Below, one piece after another: positions 1 to 7,652 of a stretch of 26,984 nucleotides of DNA. The notes below the pieces were generated by a model. The model saw only the letters and a list, made by a program, of their open reading frames with translations, was not told where the DNA came from and did not search any database. Location of the stretch: positions 1 to 26,984 of the forward strand of contig JAPZLL010000088.1 of assembly GCA_036250225.1 (NCBI GenBank). The letters run 5' to 3'. Numbering within the stretch: position 1 is the stretch's first letter; each line of letters starts with the position of its first letter. The translations under genes were made by a program, and so were the position numbers. This DNA comes from Cercophora sp. LCS_1 (Eukaryota; Ascomycota; Sordariomycetes; Sordariales; Lasiosphaeriaceae).

Positions 1-98
1 TCCGCACAAGTCTTCCGCTGCGTATTACAGTGGGTAAACCCACTGTAAGCTGCCTGGCTACGTACTACGAGCCCTGTGGGCAGCACCCTGTTTTAACA
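1..98. repeat. Left copy of a ~98-bp direct repeat
   Basis: This segment recurs at 957-1053 in the same orientation with only a few differences, running from TCCGCACAAGTC to TTTTAACA. Its core is the near-palindrome CAGTGGGTAAACCCACTG with TA on each side, which resembles two short DNA-transposon ends meeting head to head. It may continue to the left of the window. No coding potential was seen. It ends exactly where the foldback repeat starts at 99. Confidence 0.8.
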
Positions 99-902
99 CA
101 AAGGAAAGAAGGCCTATATTTATAGGCACAGAAGGCCTGGGGGCCTTCTGTTCCAGAGGGTTCTGTAAGCCAAACACTGACGTAATACACTGGCAATCTA
201 GAAGATTCGGTGGGCCACAGAACCTCGTATTCTATGTGTGGCTTCTATAGTGTGGCAGCCACTGTGGGGCCCTGCCCCACAGGGGGTTCTGGGCCACAAG
301 TGAGCCTGTGGGCCCACTGTGGCTAAGTGCCTTGGCACCTCCACAATAGTGGTGGCTAGTGCAACCATCACCACCACTGCTGCTTACTGCTGCAAAGCAG
401 CAGTGCTGTTGGTCACCAGTTATAAGGCACTGGTAGCTATTAATTCAACAGAAAGTTTAGAGGGTAGGCAAGAAAGTTTGCAGGGTAGGCAACAACCTTA
501 GTGACAGTAGGTGATGCCCTGTAGTATAGGTAGTAGTGCTCTGCTCTGTAGAAAATATTTGCCGGGTAGGCAAGAAAGTTTGGAGGTGTTGAATTAATAG
601 CTATCAGTGCCCTGTAACTGGTGGCCAACAGCACTGCTGCTTTGCAGCAGTAGTGGTAGGGGTGCCAAGGCACTAAGCTACAGTGGGCCCACAAGCCCAC
701 TTGTGGCCCCTGAACCCCCTGTGGGGCCCTGCCTCACAGTGGCTGCCACACCATGGGACCCACTTACAGAACACGAAGTTCTGTAGCCCACCGAATCTTC
801 CAGATTGCCAGTGTGTTACGTCAGTGTTTGGCCCACAGAATCCTCTGAAACAGAAGGCTCCCAGGCCTTCTGTGCTTATAAATATAGGCCTTCTTTCCTT
901 TG
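99..902. repeat. Foldback element with ~330-bp inverted arms
   Basis: The left arm (about 99-450) is the reverse complement of the right arm (about 587-902). Both tips read CAAAGGAAAGAAGGCC going inward, and both arms carry the same GC-rich blocks. The left arm has about 35 extra bases near 335-385. The spacer (451-586) holds two or three copies of the GGGTAGGCAAGAAAGTTT motif that is arrayed again at 1056-1155. There is no ORF of note, so this looks like a non-autonomous (MITE- or foldback-like) element. No clear target duplication is visible at the tips. The small ORFs inside are by-products of the repeat. Confidence 0.8.
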
Positions 903-956
903 TAGATAGTTGATTTAAGTAAGCAATAGTCAATTGACCCTCAGTCACTCTTTGCT

Positions 957-1053
957 TCCGCACAAGTCTTCCGCTGCGTATTACAGTGGGTAAACCCACT
1001 GTAACTGCCTGGTTACATACTACGAACCCTGTGGGCAGTACTCTGTTTTAACA
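957..1053. repeat. Right copy of the ~98-bp direct repeat
   Basis: This is the second copy of the 1-98 sequence, same orientation, again with the CAGTGGGTAAACCCACTG palindrome and ending in TTTTAACA. Copy 1 is followed by the foldback, whereas this copy runs straight into the 21-bp tandem array. The foldback may therefore have inserted at the end of a copy of this unit. Confidence 0.8.
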
Positions 1054-1055
1054 GG

Positions 1056-1155
1056 AGGGTAGACAAGAAAGTTTAGAGGGTAGGCGAGAAAGTCGCCGGG
1101 TAGGCAAGAAAGTTTGCAGGGTAGGCAAAAAAGTTTGCAGGGTGGGCGAGAACCT
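1056..1155. repeat. 21-bp tandem repeat array
   Basis: About four and a half diverged copies of a 21-bp unit close to GGGTAGGCAAGAAAGTTTGC lie head to tail. Further copies occur singly at about 463-490 and 563-582 in the foldback spacer, followed in one case by the same AACCTT(A/G)GTGACAGTA tail. The shared tail shows that these are members of one repeat family. Confidence 0.75.
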
Positions 1156-1208
1156 TGGTGACAGTAATGAACTGGTGATGAACGACACACACACATTCTA
1201 AGCGCAGT

Positions 1209-1229
1209 GGTCGGCCTGGAAGGCCGACC
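1209..1229. other. Perfect 9-bp hairpin
   Basis: GGTCGGCCT and AGGCCGACC flank a 3-base loop, giving a strong stem. It lies just beyond the repeat cluster and has no T-run after it. Its role is unknown; it may be an end structure of a repeat. Confidence 0.4.
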
Positions 1230-1388
1230 TACAGGCTGAGCTTTCTCTGATCGGAGGTAGGCATGTGGACGACGACGATAACAACGTAGGAAGACGACGT
1301 AGGATCCCCATTCTCCCTCGTTCACCAGCGCTCATTTGGGCACACAATGACTGTATTGCCCTTTTGAGAGCCATGGGCTGTTTGCAAC

Positions 1389-2501
1389 ATGTCTCCGACT
1401 ACCCCATGTCCAAGCCCTTCCAATGCCTGCGCGCCGCCAGACACTTCTGACGAGAAAACGGACCATCTACTCCTCCTGAGCCCCGACCATATTCAACAAG
1501 TCGCCAAGTTTCGCGATGAGATCTGACGCAAGACCAAGCCGGAGAAATACGAGCTGTGTGTGAAAGTGCGCAATGACTTGCTCGAGCAGCAAACTGGAGT
1601 TCAGCTTCTCCATCTCGAAATGGCCGTGACCAGGCGACAGCAACGCGGAACGGCATTGGATGATGCAACCATGAATTCGACCGAGGATACGTCAAACGCG
1701 GCCGACCAGACTACAACCACGCGGAAACGAGCCTCCTCACGTTCGAGAGAACCAGAGAGCTCTGCCACGGCTGAGGCGAGAGTTGGAGCCCTCCAGGATG
1801 CTTTGAAGGCGAGGTCAGCCAAGCCGACGAAGCCGACCTCGAAGCCAGTACCGCATCTTCGCCGAAAGAACCCCCTCGACCGAACATGATCCTCGTCAAG
1901 ATAACCTGCTCTGTTGCTTGGATCTGCGCTGTGCCGAATCCTCACAAATACGTGCCGAAACCAATACCAGATCGAATCAAGGTGAAGGTCGAAGTGGAAG
2001 AGGAGGACGACGAGTGTTTCTCGGCTGATCTTCAGCGGAATATCAATAAGGTTGCCGACTGCCGCAGAGGCGAAACTACGGTCAAGAATCCTCCTAGTTG
2101 GCTTCGTCGAGAATGGATTGCCGAGGTTAAACAGAAACAGGAGAAGAAGGAGGAGAAGCTGGCAGAATATGGCATCAATAAGGAAGACCTGCCTGTTGGT
2201 GCCGATCCCTTATCCAGGTTGCCAGGCAGTTGCTGACTTTTGTGTCTTTTCAGAGACGGCCCCCAACAAATTTGGCTCCCCGCAAGCGCGAATTACCGAC
2301 CCCGATACGATAGACGGTCTCTTCGAGGACGACCAAACGATGCAAAGCCCTCCGATCAGGGCAAGTAACTATATGGATGGCGGTAATGGAGAAGAGGAGG
2401 AAGAACAAGATGGGTCGCCTCCTACGAGCGAAGCAGGCAACGAGGAGGACGACGAGTTTGAGGGTGCTTGTCGGCAGACCACCGCCAACTCAATCTGGTG
2501 A
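1389..2501 (+). pseudogene. Decayed hypothetical gene, acidic and coiled-coil-like
   Basis: From the ATG at 1389 a reading frame runs to about 1889 but is broken by TGA at 1524-1526, where CGA (Arg) would restore the sense. That is a C-to-T change of the RIP type. After about 1800 the sensible frame shifts, giving Glu/Asp/Lys-rich sequence up to about 2195. A third frame (about 2254-2501) continues with an acidic tail. The last change could be a 55-nt intron (2199-2253, CTGAC branch site, TTTTCAG acceptor). The product would be charged and low in complexity, with a Lys/Glu helix near 2115-2175. I recognise no family. It could be a dead host gene or part of an old element. Confidence 0.4.
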
Positions 2502-2710
2502 TACGGGCCAACTCTCACGTTCGCTTTCGGTGCCACGCCTGCCCCGCCCGGCCCCCATTCACCCGCAGGTGGTGAAGGCGCTTCGTAGGGACTTGAAGGT
2601 CTTCTGGACTTATAGGTCCTATTCTAGTATTGCCAGATAGTTGTTGGCAGGTGGAAAGTCAATGGGAGAAAGATTGAGGAGAGAAATATTGAGGGGAGGA
2701 AGTTTGATAG

Positions 2711-3192
2711 AAAACAAACATGTCCGCTGTAAACATCGAGACTTTCCGGACCCAATCTCTTCGTAGCTCGTTGTCGCGTTGCGCCGCCTTGTGATGGAGT
2801 CGTTTCTTCTTCCAATCCGCAGCGCTGAGCTGCTGTTTGGAGATGGCGTTGACCGAGACGTCCGCGTTACATTCGAGCTTGAGATACCATTGGATTTCGT
2901 CGAGGTAGAGCGCCGGTTTTTCTCGCAGGAGGTCCAAAACCTTCTAAACCAACGGTCAGCACGTTGTTTTTGTGTCCCGCGATGGCCTCAATACTAACCT
3001 CCATCATCCAGGGTCGAATAACAAGCGCGCGTTCAGGTGTTTCTGGTTCTTCGGAAATGGGTCGCCTGTATTCTCAAAGTTGGTGCGATACCGTCGTCGC
3101 ACCTGGCGAGGGCTGACGTTGGCCGCATCTGCTATATCTTTGTTCGTGTGGAGTGCGATGTCCTTCTGGGACTTGTTGATGTGCCGAACCAT
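2711..3192 (-). pseudogene. Tc1/mariner-family transposase, 5' fragment
   Basis: The ATG at 3192 opens a helix-turn-helix region (DIADAANVSPRQVRRRYR), as at the start of fungal Tc1/mariner (DDE superfamily) transposases. The family motif LLREKPALYLDEIQWYL follows at about 2887-2937, then the linker toward the first catalytic Asp (WVRKVSMFTADMFVF), where similarity stops at about 2711. A 55-nt intron-like stretch (2944-2998) with donor GTTAGT, branch site GCTGAC and acceptor TTTAG separates the two parts. The frame also shifts inside the first part (about 3000-3060), so it is broken even if spliced. The DDE catalytic core and TIRs are absent. Confidence 0.75.
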
Positions 3193-3395
3193 GGTAAATT
3201 ACTCAAAGGGATGTCGTCAAAATAAAAATCCATATCAAGTTAGCCAATGAAGGCGTAGAAATGGATATTTGTCATGTTCTTGATGTCGTTGATCATGGTG
3301 CTGACGCGTTTGCAATGGTGGTGCGCGACCTGCCAAAAAGTCTTGGGCAAAAGTGGGGGGCGGCCTTGACGCTTTCAAGGCAAGCAGCAACCGCA

Positions 3396-3590
3396 CAAGT
3401 CCTTGGCAAAATAAACGGCACACACAGAAAAGTCGGGGGGATGTTCATCCATCGAAAAGGAGTGAATCCAGGATTCCAATGCGTCACTCAATATTCTAAT
3501 GACTAGAACTCTGTTGAAAATGCTTTGGGCTTTTTCGCTGACGCCTACAAGGATTCTCAATACCTGTCCGGGCCGCTTGAAGGGGGCATC
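3396..3590 (-). repeat. Inverted repeat, copy A (195 bp)
   Basis: Read on the minus strand, this matches 6946-7139 on the plus strand at about 91% identity. I counted roughly 16 differences, mostly transitions. The two copies face each other across 3.4 kb that holds the FunK1 gene. Both keep an open frame encoding sequence such as RVLVIRILSDALESWIHSF, so the repeat may derive from a coding region I cannot place. The ends are sharp: CAAGTCC at 3396, and the GATGCCCC complement at 3590. Confidence 0.85.
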
Positions 3591-4066
3591 GTCTGGATTC
3601 GGCGTGCCGATTATTTTGTCACCAACTTGCTTGGGCAGCTTCGCAGATGGCCAAGGCAAGCCAAGGTGGCATCTCTCTCTCTCTCCTCCACCAGACGCTG
3701 CAGCTCCGTTTTATCGGCTGGATTCGGCAATCTCACATAAATTTTCAAGGTGGGATGACTGCTGTGGGAACCAGATCGAGTTGCATTTGCACCTCACCGA
3801 GTGCATTTGCAACTCGCTCGGTTGCAGTTGCACAGACAAGGTTGTATTTGCGCTTGGAGAGGCTCGGTGAGCATCCAAAAAGACAGAATGCGTGTCGACA
3901 GCAAACGACCCTGGCACGCACGGCCAATCGATCTGGGGTCACCGTGTTTTGCGATCCTTCCTCGATCGCATCGAGGTTTAATAGACATGACGAGAAACAT
4001 TTGGCGCATGGGTGTGTGAATGGGTCAACTGCCATGCTCTCACAAGAAATTAATTATTGCAGAATG
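3591..4066. other. Gene-free stretch with short internal repeats
   Basis: I see no convincing gene here. A CT microsatellite lies at about 3668-3685. From about 3780 to 3851, variants of GTTGCATTTGCAC recur in both orientations (GTTGCATTTGCAC, GTGCATTTGCAAC, GTTGCAGTTGCAC, GTTGTATTTGCG). This is the 3' flank of the FunK1 gene, whose stop lies at 4067. Confidence 0.5.
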
Positions 4067-6500
4067 CTATCTCCCCGCCATCACCTTCAAGTCCTTCCGG
4101 GCTTCGCGAAGGATAGTCTTCATGTCAGAATACAGATCTGGACTCAACCCCTCCCACCTGTCACCACTCGGAAATACCTTCCTCCGCAGTCTATTGACCC
4201 ATGGGATCAATGGCTGGTAGTACGTCGTGAAGTTCTTCTCTGCCCTTTTGATGAAACCGCGTTCGTTAAGTACCTGTCCTTTCTTGAGGTCGGCCAGGTA
4301 GTCATCATCCCGGTAATTCCAGCTGTCAAACGTAGTCGGTCCGATATCTTTGCCCGGCCCGTTGTAGTGGATGCATATCCAGAAGAGCACCCAGAAGAAT
4401 GACTCGAGATCGTGCATGAAAGAGTGTTGTTCACCCAAAAGCACCCCAACTGCCATAAACGCTCTTGTACCGGTCTTCTCTATCGCTCCTAAGGCGGTTT
4501 GTCGCTCCTCTTTAATGGCAAGGTCGAGGTCGATCAAGAATGAAGGCCAAGAAGGGTTCTTTTTGTCCTCATTGATCATGAGATTGTTGATGGAGATGTC
4601 TCGGTGGAGGAATCCGGCCTTGTGCAGGGACTCGTGCCCTTCAATGCAGCCCTCTAGCGCGCTAAGCAGAGCCACTCGTGAGCTCGCCTCGTAGATGGGC
4701 TTGCCATAGTCGCGGAGAATGATACGCCGATGTACCCGATTTGACAACGCACTACTCCTGTCCGTCTTTGTCGGAGACTCTGAGCAGGGTCGTTTGCTAG
4801 GCGGCAGACGGGCGCCAGTCTGGCTGGATGACCGTTTCTGGCCAGCCTTGCTGCTGCTACGGCCTTTTTGCGAGGTCGAGGCAGTTGTGCTCGATGGGGG
4901 CGCCAACTGTTCCGGCCGGTAGTCCGTAGCGCTGGTAACATCTAGTCGTCCTCGGATGTTGTTTCGGACGTCGTCATCCGTTCCATGTATCTGAACCGTT
5001 TCGTGATAATAGTATCTGGCCATGTTGATGACGCCTTTGCTGGTCACCTCGCGTAACAATTCGCCTTCCTCATTACGCTCTGGGTATTGCCATGAGTCTT
5101 TGATAACGAGCGGTATTTGTGGCTGCCCTTCACAATGCGCTTTCCAGCATGTTGCAGCCCGACCGGCAATGCAATGTGTTCGTTGTATTACCTTATCAAT
5201 GATGAGGCGTTCCTTCGAACCATTCCGCTCGATTTCAATGAACCGCTGGCCGTTAGCCGTTATAAATGTTGGATCGAAGCCGAGCTCCTCTTCGTTCATC
5301 CAGAGAAACCCGAGGACTGTAGACACAAATCGCAGCCCATTTTCGCTAATGTCGAACCGTTCGGATGCGAGGCCCCCAAGCCGATCAAACTCCCATATCC
5401 TCATGAAAGATCCGCAGATGGTAAAGCCCAGAATGAAGCGACGGGTGTCTTGAGTAGCGAGCACTTTTCTCGCATATGTACCAATATCCAACCAGGCCTT
5501 GTCCAGACTATCCGCTGCAGGGTTGCTCTTTAATTCGCCTGGTATGAGGATATGTGACCAGTGGCATTTCGAGTCTTTTCTAGCCTTGGGGTTGTCCACA
5601 AAGCCAATATCCAACTTGCGTTCTGCAGTCGAGCCCTGGATCGGCTTGTTGGGCTGTGCTAGTGGCCGTCGTTGATGTGTCGGGATAGACCTATAGTCTT
5701 CTGCAAACGTCGCTAGCTTCTCGCTCAAGTCCGCAAACCAGCCCAGGACACAATCCTGGTCCGCATCTTCCGGCCACCCTCGCCAACCCCCCTCTACGCG
5801 AAAGAGTGGGTTGTTGCCTTGCATACACTTCTTGAAGACGGCCTCGGACGCAGTCTCAAGACCTGCGACGCCTCCGAAAAATGTCTCGTGGAAATCGCGG
5901 AGCCCGACATACAAGGGGCCGAGCTCCTCTTTCAATACGGCATCCACGTATTTGCGATGTTCAGAAGAATTTGCGAAGCTGCTTGTATTGCGCAGCCATG
6001 GGGTTTGTTGAAGTGAAGATGTGATCGGTTGGGGAGGCGGGGTGGATTTGGTGACTGCGTTGTAGACTTCTTTCCAGATAAGGGCATCGTTATCGTTGGC
6101 AATAGCCGACTTGAGGAGAGGTTTAATGCAGTCGAGGTCGAAGTAGTCGTCTGAGACGAGGGCAAAAGTGAGTCTCGAAAGATCGCCGCGGAGGTTCTTG
6201 CCACGGCCGCTGGAACAGAGCAGACGAGAGGCCAGAAGGATTTGCAATGCCAGAAGAAGGTCGATGGCGAGATTCTGGAGGTCTGTAGCATGGTCAGAGG
6301 GTCAGAGGGTCAGAGGGTCAGAGGGTCATGTTGGGACGAAGCTCATTGTTTTTCTTACCCTCTTGGCCAAGTCGCTCGACCGCGTCCGGAGTGTAGGAGA
6401 CGCTCGCGCCTTTGCAGATCGAACTGAACGAAGCGCGGAAGGCATCAAGGCCTTTCCCAATAGGGTTTTCCTCAATGATCTTGGAGAGCTGGTCTGCCAT
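4067..6500 (-). CDS. FunK1 (fungal-type protein kinase), two exons, intact
   Basis: The predicted product has 785 residues, from exons 6500-6359 and 6282-4067 joined across a 76-nt intron (donor GTAAGA, acceptor CTACAG). The ATG at 6500 is preferred because no good ATG exists in the long exon and the splice restores frame exactly. The kinase domain is C-terminal: a likely ATP-site Lys in PLVIKDSW (about residue 442), HRDISINNLM at about 607 and the FunK1-type DLDLA (in place of DFG) at about 632. A Ser/Lys-rich linker interrupts the N-lobe (about residues 507-560), as is usual in the family. Ahead of the kinase, LDIGF (about 271) and ILIPGELK (about 292-299) resemble a D...ExK nuclease-like core. 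FunK1 proteins are expanded in multicellular fungi, and the substrate is not known. No lesion is visible, unlike its neighbours. Confidence 0.9.
6292..6330 (-). repeat. 8-bp tandem repeat inside the FunK1 intron
   Basis: On the gene strand CTCTGACC is repeated four times with a partial fifth copy, about 9-45 nt before the intron's 3' end at 6283. Each unit contains CTGAC, the core of the fungal branch site, so the intron carries several equivalent branch-site candidates. Confidence 0.85.
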
Positions 6501-6518
6501 GACGGGCGGAATACGCTT

Positions 6519-6541
6519 GAAGGAGAGGAGAGGAGAGGAGG
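6519..6541 (-). promoter_or_regulatory. Pyrimidine-rich tract upstream of FunK1 ATG
   Basis: On the gene strand a CCTCTCCTCTCCTCTCC tract ends roughly 20 nt before the start codon at 6500. CT-rich tracts near transcription starts are common in filamentous fungal promoters and 5' leaders. Whether it acts here is inferred from position only. Confidence 0.4.
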
Positions 6542-6597
6542 GATCGTGAGAAGTCGCGGTGCGCGGTCCATTTGGGCTCGCGCCCCAACCACTGGCA

Positions 6598-6947
6598 GAA
6601 TTTCGGGATTAGTCAGCCAAAGTTGCAGCCCCGCCCGGCTCCATAACATTGTGAACCTCATTGACTCATTCGAGACGGATGCCCACATCTACTTGGTTCT
6701 CGAGTGCTGCCAACAAGGTGATCTCCATGAGGCTATCAGGATCGGCCATGGCCCGCTGGAGACGGAACACGTGAGACGCTTCATGCTGGAACTCGTCGAT
6801 GCCGTCTCCTACATTCACTCGAAGGGGCGTCTACCATCGGGACATCAAACCGGAAAACATCTTCCTCACCGAGTCGGGCTCGGCTCTGTGAAGCTCGGTG
6901 ATTTTGGCCTTGCTACGACCGACAAACTGGACCTGCGAGACCACTGA
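6598..6947 (+). pseudogene. Ser/Thr protein kinase fragment (Ran1/Ksp1-like), frameshifted
   Basis: The translation reads HNIVNLIDSFETDAHIYLVL (N-lobe to hinge), then the helix QQGDLHEAIR and the stretch LVDAVSYIHSKG. One base appears inserted at about 6830, so the catalytic loop YHRDIKPENIF lies in the next frame (about 6833-6866). About five extra bases near 6886 restore the frame for VKLGDFGLATTD (6890-6925). The order and sequence fit Ran1/Ksp1-type kinases. The start of the N-lobe and everything after the activation loop are missing, and the fragment ends at the edge of inverted repeat copy B. It cannot make a working kinase. Confidence 0.8.
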
Positions 6948-7139
6948 TGCCCCTTCAAGCGGCCCGGACACGTATTAAAAATCCCTACAGGCGTCAGCGA
7001 AAAAGCCCAAGGCCTTTTCAATAGAGTTTTAGTCATTGAAATATTGAGTGACGCATTGGAATCCTGGATTCACTCCTTTTCGATGGATGAACATCCCTCC
7101 GACTTTTCTGTGTGTGTCGTTTATTTTGCCAAGGACTTG
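6946..7139 (+). repeat. Inverted repeat, copy B (194 bp)
   Basis: This copy faces copy A (3396-3590). Its reading frame stays open apart from one base lost in the C-run near 6950, and it encodes nearly the same peptide (RVLVIEILSDALESWIHSF). After 7139 the sequence no longer matches. Confidence 0.85.
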
Positions 7140-7329
7140 CCAAGCCAGCATCGACCAAAGCTCGTCAGCGTATCAACGAAGAGCCGTCAACCAAACACGC
7201 AAAAAAGATAACGAGCGTGGTCATCTCCAGCCTCTCGGAGCTGATTATTTGGAACCGACAAAACCATTCCGCACTAGCAGCAAGGTATAGATGGGGACAC
7301 ACCGCCAGTCCATCGCAGCGCACCACAAT
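7140..7329. other. Spacer without recognisable gene
   Basis: Short open frames exist on the plus strand, but none resembles a family I know. The stretch separates the inverted-repeat interval from the small gene that starts at 7533 on the minus strand. Confidence 0.4.
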
Positions 7330-7533
7330 CTAGCCCCATCGGCAGCGGAAATTTCCACCTACCGCTAAAGATCTCAACCGGATGTGGGGGCGAGTGATAG
7401 CCGAGGGCAGGATTCGGAGGGAGAGAACCGCACGAGGACTCGTGTTCGTAATGGTGGAAAGGGAGGATTCACACAAGGGGGCATAGCTGAGAATTTCATA
7501 GCGCAATATATCATCATTAAGCAGCTGAGCCAT
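7330..7533 (-). CDS. Unknown gene start next to LINE insertion
   Basis: The ATG at 7533 has a strong start context (ACCATGG) and opens a 67-residue frame beginning MAQLLNDDILRYEILSYAPL. It ends at 7330 with no recognised domain. An intron after about 7360 (GTAGGT) could extend it, but I cannot define the acceptor. The LINE lies directly upstream: the insertion-site duplication begins 6 bases before the ATG, so the original leader and promoter now lie near 13468-13540, about 5.9 kb away. It may be a small protein gene, a truncated gene or a chance frame. Confidence 0.35.
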   Translation of the reverse strand: MAQLLNDDILRYEILSYAPLCESSLSTITNTSPRAVLSLRILPSAITRPHIRLRSLAVGGNFRCRWG

Positions 7534-7538
7534 GGTTA

Positions 7539-7552
7539 GAAGATGGTTGTAA
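7539..7552. repeat. LINE target site duplication, 3' side
   Basis: GAAGATGGTTGTAA here matches 13454-13467 exactly (14 bp), while the bases on either side differ. The two copies bracket the LINE and fix both of its ends, as expected for target-primed reverse transcription. Confidence 0.9.
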
Positions 7553-7587
7553 TTACTTGTTATTTGTTTGGGCGACTAGGCCCCTTT

Positions 7588-7605
7588 GCCCGCCTGTCGG
7601 CGGGC
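7588..7605 (-). other. Hairpin in LINE 3' UTR
   Basis: GCCCGCC and GGCGGGC pair across a 4-base loop, about 36 bases inside the element's 3' end. LINE 3' UTR stem-loops can be the site their own reverse transcriptase recognises. That role here is inferred from position and stem strength. Confidence 0.5.
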
Positions 7606-7652
7606 ACTATCGCACTACTTAAACGAACTTGGTCGCGACTATCTTTGTCTCT

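Noticed and set aside
440..1325. Small ORFs on both strands across the first 1.3 kb
   Set aside because: They are translations of the inverted arms and tandem units, mirror each other across the foldback, and show no protein-like pattern.
6168..6597. Plus-strand N-terminal extension of the kinase fragment
   Set aside because: This part is antisense to the first exon, intron and leader of FunK1. Only the region from about 6598 onward looks like kinase.
3396..7139. LTR retrotransposon
   Set aside because: The 195-bp repeats are inverted, not direct, and there is no gag-pol sequence between them.
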